The translations under genes and the position numbers were made by a program. From NCBI GenBank assembly GCA_965112735.1, contig OZ218964.1:1736001-1800000 (forward strand): a stretch of DNA of 64,000 nucleotides, read 5' to 3'. A model generated the notes under the pieces. That model ran no database searches. It was given only the letters and a program-made list of their open reading frames with translations, and was not told the origin of the DNA. This stretch comes from Phaeosaccion multiseriatum. Its lineage: Eukaryota; Ochrophyta, other classes. Positions 43,201 to 52,511 of this stretch are shown here, piece by piece (position 1 is the first letter of the stretch; each line of letters starts with the position of its first letter).

Positions 43201-46200
43201 AAGGGGGGAGGAGGAGGAGCTCCTTCTTTGGGGGCCCGGGGGCCTTCAAGAGGCAGCTCACGAGGGTGCTGAGTGTTGGAGGATCGACTGCCTCACTACA
43301 GAGGAAGTACGGGCCCAATGGAGAGCCCCTGGACAAAGACCGACGGCGGCCCAAGCTCAAGCGCGGGGTGAGTGAGCTCTTGGCCGAGGTGGTGTTGGGG
43401 AAAGCCTCCAAAGCCACCAAGACGCGAAGGGCGAGCCAAGACCACAAGCCAGGGGGGGGGGAGGACAACTCTCAATTCGCTACGCAGGACGTGTGTGACT
43501 ACGAAACCTTTTTCCATAACAAGCGAAGGCACATCTTCGAGCCACAGGAGATGGAGATTTACGCGTCGGGGTGGTGGATTCGCTTCTGTGCCGTCGCCAA
43601 CCTCATCTGCGCGTACTTCTACTTCTACTGGCGGTGGACCGAGTAAGTCAGTAGTCGGGAGGGTGGCGGAGTGTGGAGGGAGAGAGAGAAGGTTAGAGGA
43701 CAGAGTAGAGAGAGAGTAGAAGAGAAAGATGGAGAGAGTAGTGCATTCCAGCGGTTACCTTCTGTCCATCCGTCCATCCGTCCATCAGCTCATCTGTCCA
43801 TCATACCAGCCCCTTCGTCTGCCTCCACAGTCCCTTGTCTTCTCACCACCACCACCTCCTCCTCCTCCTCCTCCTCCTCCTCCTCCTCCTCCTCCTCCTC
43901 CTCCTCCTCCTCCTCCTCCTCCTCCTCCTCCTCCTCCTCCTCCTCCTCCTCGTCCTCCTCCTCCTCCTCCTCCTCCTCCTCCTCCTCCTCCTCCTCCTCC
44001 TCCTCCTCCTCCTCCTCCTCCTCCTCCTCCTCCTCCTCCTCCTCCTCCTCCTCCTCCTCCTCCTCCTCCTCAACAGGAGTATGATCGATGCTGCCCTGCC
44101 CAACTGGGCGTACACCTTCTTTGTGGCCGAGGCCATCATGGTGTTTGGCTTGCAAATGGGGCACTTGGGCAGGAGCTTCCCCGTGCACCGGCCAGAAGTC
44201 TTTATGGACGATCTCATTGACTTAGACCCCAACATGTCCAAGCTAAGGGTAAGATTGGTACCTACTTGTCCTTTTTCGGGTTCCCCTTCGTGTCCTATTT
44301 GGGGTACCTGCTTGTCCTGTTTGGGGTACCCACTTGTGCTTGTGGAAACTTACCTGTTCTTGGGGGTTCCTGTATGTATGTGTGTATAGTGTGAGTGGTG
44401 AGTGTGTTTGTGTATTTAGTTGCTTGGCGCGCGCGCAATTTTTATTTCCTTTGGTATCTATTGAGAAGAGAGACCTCAACACCTTCTCTCCCCTCCTCCC
44501 GCCTGCTTTGTGAAGGTGTGCGTGCTCATCCCCACCGCGGGCGAGAAGCTTTGGGTGCTGCTCCAGGCCATGTTCGGTGTGTATAACCAACGCCTGTGGC
44601 GAAGTGACTTGCCCCGGAAGGACCTGCTCCGAGTGGTGGTGCTGGATGAAAAGAGGAGACCTCAGGTGGTGCAGCTGGTGAGTGACGGGGGGAGTGAGTG
44701 AGGGGGCGAGGGAGGGAGGGAGGGAGGAAGGCAGAGTGAGTGTGTGAGTAAGTGAGTGAGTGTGAGGGTGTGAGGGTGGGAGAGACGGAGTAAGTGAATG
44801 AGTGCGTGCGTGCGTGCGTGCGTGAGTGGGTGGGAGAGACGGAGTAAGTGAATGAGTGCGTGCGTGCGTGAGTGCGTGCGTGCGTGCGTGAGTGAGTGAG
44901 TGAGTCGTTAGTGAGGGAGAGAGTGAGTGAGTGAGTGAGTGATTGAGTGTCCCACCCCCCGCCACCTCACCCACCCCATTTCCGCCCCACAGGTGAGCCT
45001 GGTGTACACCCTGTCGGAGATCTGCTTAGAGAAGACCGTCCGCACCGTGCTGAAGGACGAGGGCGTGTCTCCCCTGACGGCCAGAGGGTTTTACGACTTT
45101 TACGCCAACCAAAACCATCGCGGAAACCTCAAGGAGGCGAGCCGCATGAGCTGCGTGCGCTTCATTCGAGGGGTGGAGGTGGTCAATGAGATTGACTCTC
45201 TCCTCGCCACCAACGATGACGCCGCCAATCGCTTCTCCACCAGCGCAGCGGTGGGTATCTTGCTGGTCTCGTCATTTTCTCTCCCTTGTCTCTTTTCTCC
45301 TTCTCTCTCCTCCTCTCTCGGGCCTTCGGGCACGCTCTCGCTCTTGCCTTCCACCCTTCGCCCTCCGCCCTCCGCCTTCCGCCCTCCTTCCTTCGCCCTT
45401 CGCCCTTCGCCATTGATCCATGCTTTGATCCCCTCCCCCTGCTGCTAAGCTGCCCCCCCTCCTGCCAACTGTACCACCAACTGCTACACCAGGTGGACGA
45501 GGTGCACAGGAAGGCCCGGCGCGCATCCTGCTTCAACGCGGGTAAGGCCGTGGCCGTGGAGCCTGGCGTAGAGCGACGTTGGGCCCGGCGCAGCCAGCTA
45601 CCCACACTCATCTACTACAGCCGCGTCAATGCAGGAGAGCCGCGTATCTCTCCCAAGGCAGGCAACATGAATGCTGCTCTCTTTATCCAGAGCAAGCTGG
45701 CCCCGGAGCCCCTTGTGGGCAGCGCAGCCTTGGTGGTGGTCAATGACGCCCGGCACGAGCTGTATCCGGACTTTGTGCAGCGTACGGCCCCGTACTTCTT
45801 CACGTGGAACGACATGCGCAAGGAGTACAAGTGAGTGAGGCTTGGTTCGGGTAGGGGGGGGGGGGTTGTCGTTGGCTTTGAGAGAAGGGTTTAGGAGGCT
45901 TTCTATTGCATGGGAGAGAGGGAGAGAGGGAGAGAGGGAGAGAGATTGAGCGCCTGCTTCCCCTCTCTCCTCTCCTTCCCTCTCCTCGCCCCCACCCCCC
46001 GTCCCTCCCCTCCTAGCTTCGGCCCTGTCCTGACACCCCTCTTCCCAACCCCCCCCCTCCTCGATCCCCCCAGGTGGGCTGATGTGGCCTTTGTGCAAGT
46101 GCCTCAGCGCTTCTTCGACGTGCGTACGTGGAACGATCCCGACCCCCTCGGGAACCAAGGCGTCACGCAATTCGACCTCGTCAACTGCGGCAGGGACGGG

Positions 46201-47052
46201 GCGGGAGGGGTCATGAGCTGCGGGCAGGGCAGCGTGTGGCGCACACAGGTACTTCGAGATGGTATCCGCCCCGATGGGACCAAGTTCCTGCCCAAGGGCA
46301 AGCCCCAGGAGGCCATGATAGGCTTCGACCTCGGCTTCCGCTCACAGGTATGTTGGTCTGGATTGGGTGTGGTTCAGTTGGCTGTGGTTGGGTTGGGTTG
46401 GGCTGGATCGGGTTGGATTGGGCTGGGTTGGGGTGTTCGGGGGTGGAGGGTTGCTTGGGTGCTTGCCCTCGTGTGCGTGTGCATACGTGTGCATACGTGT
46501 GCATACGTGTGCTTACGTGTGTGCGCAGCGTGTGGGCGTGCTTGTGCGGAAGCGAGTTTGCGTGTGTGTAGGAGGATGTCTATGGGGGGGCTCCCCTCCT
46601 CTTCTGACGCTTCCACTCACTCTCCTCTTTTTCTAACGCTTCTTCTTCCCTTTCCGCTTCCGTTTGCGTTGATTGGCATTTGCCACGGCCCTTCGTTGTC
46701 TTTCCCTTCCGTCCATCCCTCCCCCCCCCCAAAACCCCCTACCCTTCCCATCATTCCCATCCCTCCTCTCCTCCGTCCGATCCCTTCCCCCCACCCGAAG
46801 GTGCTGATCGAAGACACACATACGAGCATTGAGCTGTTCCAACACGGCTGGAGGAGCGTGTACATCAACCACCCCGGGGAGTGGCTTGCCTCCTGCACCA
46901 TGCCGCCGGATAACATCAAGTGGCGGGTCAAGCAGGTGAGCAACTTGCATATGCATATATACACGCTACTCTACTCCTTCCTCCACTACTCTGGATGGGG
47001 GGGATGTAGTATGTGAGGGTCTCGATCGTCGACTCTATCACTCGCGCACGTA

Positions 47053-47119
<67 letters not shown>

Positions 47120-48280
47120 CGGACGCACGCACGCACGCACGGACGCACGGACGGACGCACGGACGCACGGACGCACGCACGATCCCATCTCCCTCGTCCT
47201 CACTCGCCCTCTCGCCATTGTTGTGTGTATGCACATGCCACACTCGACCTCCCCTCCTCTCCTCCCTCTCTCGCTACCTACCAGGTGCTCCGCTGGCACC
47301 AGGGTGCCGTACAGCTTGCTGTCTTCAACGGATGGCCCTGGATCTTCCGCGGCGAGCACTACGCCAGCATGTGGCAGCGCTGGTTCGCCCTCGACGCCGT
47401 CTCCTACTTCCTCCAGGCCTTTGCTGGCATGGTGCTCCTGCTCTTTCCTGTGGTGTATGGCTTCACCCAGGCCTCTCCCTTCAACGCGGTGAGCATGAGC
47501 TTTGCTGTGTACTTTCTCCCCTTCATCATCACGGCCACGCTGCCCACGGTGGCCGCTCTGGGGTGGAGGGGCACCTCTTCGATGAAGGTGATGAGGGATG
47601 AGCAGATTTGGTTCTGCACCTCGTACGTGCAGGTGTACGGCGTCTTCAACGTTGTATGGACCAAGGTGAGAAGAGGAGTAGGAAAGGGCGCTGATGGGGG
47701 GGGGACGGTTCGAGGGTGTGTGGGGGTTATTCTTGGGGGGAGGGGGCTGGGGGGGGCGCAGCTCCAAGTCTCCAGGGAGGGACGCGCAAGAGGCAGAAAG
47801 TACAGAGACAAAGCGAAGCCCATCATTGGATCCATTTGACTCGCACGAAAGACTCGCTAAGCTTCTCTCCTCCCGCTCCTGCTACTCTTTCCAACCCTTT
47901 CTTGCCTTCGCTTTGCTTTGCTTCGCTCTCGTGCTCGTGTGCTTACGCAGCTGATGGGCAAGGATCCGTCGGACGCGTGGAGAGCGAGCTGCCCTGTGTG
48001 GCCCATGTACGGTCTCTTCTTCGCCATCATCGCAGGCTTCTTCATGAACTTCTACTTCTTCGTGCAGCGCGAGTTCGAGCTGCCCTGGACCTGGGTGTCG
48101 TGCTCGGGCGCGTGCTGCTTTGCCATGCACTCGCTGTGGCCCATGGTGTCCTTCGGGTTGGGCGTCACCACGCCCCCAATGTACTACCTTCGTATCTTCG
48201 GGCTCCTCACCATCATGCTTCTGGTGGGCTTTTGGATGGCCACCGCGGATGCAACTACCGTGTCTGCACCGAGCTCCTAA
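34250..48280 (+). CDS. Giant coiled-coil protein fused to a GT2 cellulose-synthase-like glycosyltransferase
   Basis: Eighteen exons: 34250-35250, 35469-35715, 36140-36502, 36925-37001, 37306-37495, 37706-37999, 38349-38867, 39027-39120, 39474-39673, 40047-43642, 44077-44248, 44516-44677, 44993-45250, 45493-45830, 46074-46347, 46801-46935, 47285-47665, 47951-48280. They total 8,631 nt, 2,876 residues, with every junction in phase. Residues 1-330 are disordered (Gly/Pro/Gln/Ser); about 330-1250 is heptad-like Glu/Lys/Ala coiled coil; about 1250-2160 is charged low complexity with repeated RRxS sites. From about 2166 comes a GT2 module: two transmembrane helices, VLIPTAGE, LDEKRRP (D2295), KAGNMNAAL, VVNDARHE (D2476), CGQGSVWR, IEDTHTS (E2599/D2600), QVLRW (2640-2644), then five C-terminal helices. 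This is the cellulose synthase (BcsA/CesA) order, acting at the plasma membrane on UDP-sugars. Product is not determinable. Confidence 0.82.
43855..44071. repeat. (CTC)~72 array just before a splice acceptor
   Basis: A 217-bp trinucleotide array with one CGT interruption ends 3 bp before the CAACAG acceptor of the first exon after the giant exon. It serves as an enormous pyrimidine tract. Confidence 0.95.
44690..44945. repeat. (GAGT)n / (GCGT)n microsatellite in an intron of the fusion gene
   Basis: It begins within 12 bp of a GTGAGT donor and fills most of the intron with GTGA- and GTGC-type tetramers. Confidence 0.9.
47053..47180. repeat. (GCAC)n microsatellite in an intron of the fusion gene
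   Basis: About 30 tetramer units, with GGAC variants towards the 3' end. Confidence 0.95.
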
Positions 48281-48772
48281 ACTACCTAGTTAGGTAGCGA
48301 CGTAAATAGTCATTCTGACTGACCGTACAGATAGAAGTTAGATTGGGTGTGCGTGTGTGAGGAGAGGGTGATGCTGGCTGATGGCAGCCGTGCAAGTCGA
48401 TGAATAAGGAGGAGGAGGAGGAGGAGGAGGAGGAGCAGGAGGAGGAGGAGGAGGAGGAGGAGGAGGAGGAGGAGGAGGAGGAGGAGGAGGAGGAGGAGGA
48501 GGAGGAGGAGGAGGAGGAGAGGAGGAGGAGGAGGAGGAGGAGGAGGAGGAGGAGGAGGAGGAGGAGGAGGAGGAGGAGGAGGAGGAGGAGGAGGAGGAGG
48601 AGGAGGAGGAGGAAGAGGAGGAGGAGAAGGAGGAAGGAGAGTTTGATGATCACGACGGATACCCACCTTCGCGCCGTCGTAGTATCACAGTAGGATGGGC
48701 ATCAGTAAAGTCAAGGTTCCTAAATAAATGGAGGACTTCGACACACAACACTGGACTTTCGACACATAACAC
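48281..48772. other. 3' flank of the fusion gene with GGA array
   Basis: Beyond the stop codon there is about 130 bp of ordinary sequence, then the GGA array, then an AT-richer stretch leading into the retroelement relic. No gene is supported. Confidence 0.6.
48408..48640. repeat. (GGA)~77 trinucleotide array
   Basis: A 233-bp, nearly pure purine trinucleotide array. It produces long spurious poly-Glu, poly-Arg, poly-Pro and poly-Leu frames on both strands. Confidence 0.95.
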
Positions 48773-49870
48773 ATGAAGCTGAGTTGTGAGCTCTTCCCGA
48801 CTGTCTCGAGGGATTCTCTTCATCGCACCCTCGCCCACGCTGGACAGTCTGCCGTGCACGCCTTCGGTCAGCAGTACAACTTCCGGCTCTCCGGCACCTT
48901 GCTTCGGCGACAGGCTGGCTGCGATGGGTGCACCACGGGCAAGTCGCATCGCCGCCCTACGCCTCCATCCACCAGCGCGCGTTCGCTGATCCCGTTCGAG
49001 CGCATCAGCATCGACAACACCGGCCCGATGCGCACTCCTCCCATCCACGGCAGCAGCTACGCCACCTTCATCACGGACGATGCCTCTGGCCACACCGCCG
49101 ATCGGACCAAGGGTATGCAACTCCGCCAATTATCTCCTGCTACATTCAAAGCGATCGGAGAAGAGTCTCATCGACAATTGGAGGAAATGCAGATGCGAGT
49201 GTTCGAGCAACTCTAAGCTGTTCGCGAGAAGAAGCGTGTCTGTCACAACAAAGGGCTGCGAGGGCGCAAAGGCGCGCAACATCGCAAGGAGCTCAAGATC
49301 AGTCGACGGTTGGGGCATGAAGGGCTTTTCATGCCTGGAGTATTTGTCAACGTTGCTACTGTCTCCACTCACAGCAAGCTTCAAGGAGTTTGGGGTGGAC
49401 CTTGTCGAGTGATCAAGGAAATCAGTCCTCTGGTCTTTGAGGTCGAGGAATTGACGGGCATGAAGAAGCGCTTCACGGCACACGCTTCCCGTCTTCGCTA
49501 CTACTGCGACGCGAACGTCAATGTTAGCACCTCTGCACTCACACAGATCCATCACAACAATCCCCATTGGATCGTCGAGAAGATTCTCGATCTTGAGCGT
49601 GAAGCAAACGGAGAATTTGTTGTTCATGTTCAGTGGGTCGGTTTTGGGGCTGAACAGAGCAGCAAGGAGCCAATTCGCACAATGGCTGCGGATGTACCTG
49701 CAATGCTGAAGAAGTTCCTTGACGGTTTCTCCGACAAGGCGCTTGTCAGACAAGCTCTGTCATTCCTCTCTCATGGTTCGGCTCCTCCAACCAAGAAGGC
49801 GAAAAAGGGTTCACTCCGCAAAGGTAGCAAGAAGCAAGCCGATGTGAGACGAGTATCTTTTCACCTTTAG
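48773..49870 (+). pseudogene. Retroelement polyprotein relic (integrase N-terminal part and chromodomain-like C-terminal part)
   Basis: The first open segment (48773-49216) has a His/Cys zinc-binding pre-integrase pattern (HRTLAHAG, CDGCTTGKSHRR) followed by the start of an integrase core (ERISIDNTGPMRTPPIHGSS, ATFITDDASGHT). The core is then cut off: the frame passes directly into a different downstream region and meets a TAA at 49214. After it, an open segment to 49870 reads like the C-terminus of a chromovirus-type gypsy polyprotein (GVWGGPCRVIKEISPLVFEV, FTAHASRLRYYCD, WIVEKILDLE...VHVQWVGF). Protease, reverse transcriptase and RNase H are missing. It is an internally deleted, frame-broken and non-autonomous relic. 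No LTR was recognised. Confidence 0.7.
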
Positions 49871-49961
49871 TTTCTTTCCTCCCGAGCTAGTCTTGGGGGT
49901 AGTATGCTGTTGCTGGGGGGGGGGGGGGGGGTGTAGCCGTTACAGCGGTGCCGGTCTACAT

Positions 49962-50036
49962 GTTAGAAGTCGTATTGTTGCTATACTGATACCTCCCGGT
50001 CTGAATTCAGAGGGTAGGTATCAGTTTACTTCTAAC
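49962..50036. repeat. Large nested near-palindrome (potential cruciform)
   Basis: Three concentric inverted repeats share one centre: GTTAGAAGT (49962-49970) with ACTTCTAAC (50028-50036); ACTGATACCT (49985-49994) with AGGTATCAGT (50016-50025); and the perfect palindrome TCTGAATTCAGA at about 50000-50011. The outermost arms continue imperfectly to about 49,941 and 50,044. Confidence 0.75.
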
Positions 50037-50053
50037 CACTGTAGCTAGAGCCT

Positions 50054-50520
50054 GTGCTGATGGACAGCACCTTCAGGAGGGTGTAGGGGGCACTGGGGAG
50101 CCTCTGAGAAGCCCCCCAGACCCCCCCAAGGACGTCAGCGCCCCCGCCCCCCTGGAGGCTCCTATCATAGTGTGTGTGTGGCATTACTTACAGTTACAGA
50201 AGATTCGTTGACTTAGCCCCATCTATTCGGAGCATTCCGTACGATAGGGGTGCGATGGGTACTGAACTCTGTCTGCCCATAGGCTCCACGTGGTCATAGT
50301 GCGCACGTGTCGGCCTCTTCACGTGCGATAGTCTTTTCCTAGCAGGAGATCTTTCCTCCGTAAGTAATTTACTCGGTTTTTCACCAAGGCCTTTTCTCGT
50401 CTCTCGGCTCTCCTTTTGTCTACGCTTGCCAGCGCTTCCTTCTCTCTTTCCGAACTACAACAGCTCCCACGCCCTCCACAGCCGCTATACTGATCCCGTG
50501 CTGAAGGACAGCACCTTCCT
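50054..50520. repeat. Two-copy direct repeat flanking ~420 bp
   Basis: GTGCTGATGGACAGCACCTT (50054-50073) recurs as GTGCTGAAGGACAGCACCTT (50498-50517). Each is preceded at different distances by GCTATACTGAT (49980 and 50484), suggesting a diverged duplicated segment. Confidence 0.65.
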
Positions 50521-51058
50521 GCACGCTGCAGGGCCACTTCTGGACCGCTCGTGACGGCTCCTGGCCGCTTCTGAGCCTCTTTAGAGGCTCCCGCAGCCCC
50601 ACCACCAGCGCAGCCACCCTGGCTGGGCCTTAGCTAGCTAGCAGACACCGGAAGCAAGCGCCACAGACCCTTCCCAGAGCCCCTCCGAGCCCTTGAGCGC
50701 CCGTGCGCTTCCTTTCCTGCCGGGAAACGATGTCAGTGCGGCAGGGAGGGCCGCCGGACTGCGCTAAGTATGCAAAAGGGGAAGGTCGAAGGCAAAAGGC
50801 AAAGGCAAGGCCTCGAAGGCCTTTTCGTCCGACATCCGACAATGTCCCAACTTGGGTCCCCTCCCAAAGAAGGCCACTTGCCTAATTTTTCTCTTCGCCA
50901 AAATTTTTCTCTTCCTCCTCTCTCTCAGCCTCTCTTGCCTCTCTCTCCACCCCTCTTTCTCTCTCTCCTCTCTCCTCTATCTTTTGTTTCAACTCTCTCC
51001 TCAAAAGGGGGACTTGAGCCTGGCAAGGACTTGTGAGGTGCGGGGTTGAAGAGAGCCC

Positions 51059-52475
51059 ATGGGGTGCTGCCTTGCTCGAGGCGGGGAGGGTATAGGGGAG
51101 CGAGACATCCATGAATCGGAAGAGAGACCCGAGAAGAAGAAGCGTCATTTGCTGCTTCGAGAAGAAGAAGAGGTGAGCCATTCACGCTCCTCCCTTTTTT
51201 ACTTTCCCATTGCCCTCCTCCCCACCTGCTTGCATAATGCTGCTTCCCTTCCGTATTCCCCCCGCTCTCTCACTCCACCCGGTTGTTGCACATTCTTTTG
51301 CCGCTCGTGTTCGTTCCTGTAGATGAAGGGGATACGTAGAGACATTCGCTTCTCCGAGTTGTCGCGGATACAACACATAGTCGACGGAGGGATGAACCAC
51401 ATATACACTGTCCTTTATCAAGGCGAGGTGGCGGTTATGAAGGTGAGTGGCGGATCTTACCTGCCCCCCACTCCAGCGCTTCCGTCCCTCTCTGCCTTCC
51501 TGTCATGTGCCTCCCTGCCTCACCAGTCTCCACAGTTCTCCCGGGAGTGCCACCGGACCCTTGTTGACTCCCTGCCCCTTCCCCCACCCCTTTGCACAAG
51601 CAGGTCCCTAGAGACGATTGCCCGCAGCCCTCTGTGGCGAGGAGGGACCTACTTTTGGAGAGGGACATTCTCACGAACCTCACCCACCCCAACATCATTG
51701 CGCTGCTGGGATCTGGGAATGTCAAGCCCAGTGATCGTGACGGGGACGGCAATGACGCGGAGGGTAAGGGGGGGGGATGGCGGTGCTCTCTGGAGTTGAC
51801 TTTCCCTGCCCCCACATGTTGACCCTGACCTCCTCTTCCCCGTGTGTGTGTATGTGCTCAGACATGTTTGCCAAGAACAACACGGCGCCTCCAAGGAAGC
51901 ATTTCCTCATCCTGGAGTACCTAGAAGGTGGTACCCTTTCGGAGCGAATGGAAGGCCGGGGAGGGGGAGGGGAGGGGGGGCAGCAGGAGACGGGCGCTGC
52001 GAGTGCAAGCTGCTTGTCTGTTGGGCACGTGACTGGAGGACGCTTCACCGTGCCTCAGGCGCTGTATCTGGCCCTTCAGCTGGCGAGGGCTGTCGGGTAT
52101 CTGCACCACCACGCCCTCGCAGGGAAGATGATCTTGCACAGAGACCTCAAGGTGAGTCCAGTCCAATCAGTCAGTCAGTCAGTCAGTCAGTCAGTCAGTC
52201 AGTCAGTCGGTCAGTCAGTCGGTTAGTCGGTCAGTCTGTCAGTCAGCCAGTCAGTCAGTCTGTCAGGTCAGTCGGTCGGTCAGTCTGTCAGTCAGCCAGT
52301 CAGTCAGTCTGTCAGGTCAGTCGGTCAGTCAGTCAGTCAGTCAGACAGTCAGTCAGTCAATGGGTCAGGCAGTCAGTCAGGCAGGCAGGCAGTCAGTCAG
52401 TCAGTCAGCCAGTTAAGTCAGTCAATGAGTCAGGCAGTCAGTCAGGTAGGCAGGAAGTCGGAAGTCGGTCAGTCA

Positions 52476-52511
<36 letters not shown>

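Larger units (their letters stand above)
49871..51058. other. Repeat-rich intergenic region before the protein kinase gene
   Basis: No gene is supported in ~1.2 kb. It contains a poly-G run at 49915-49931, the large near-palindrome at 49962-50036, two copies of a GTGCTGAxGGACAGCACCTT segment, an 8-bp-arm hairpin (GAGCCTCT, loop TT, AGAGGCTC) at 50573-50590, and a CT-rich tract at 50904-51000 just upstream of the kinase start. Confidence 0.55.

Noticed and set aside
43671-44241. Long poly-Ser, poly-Pro, poly-Leu, poly-Glu and poly-Arg frames
   Set aside because: They are translations of the (CTC)n array in an intron in all frames, not proteins.
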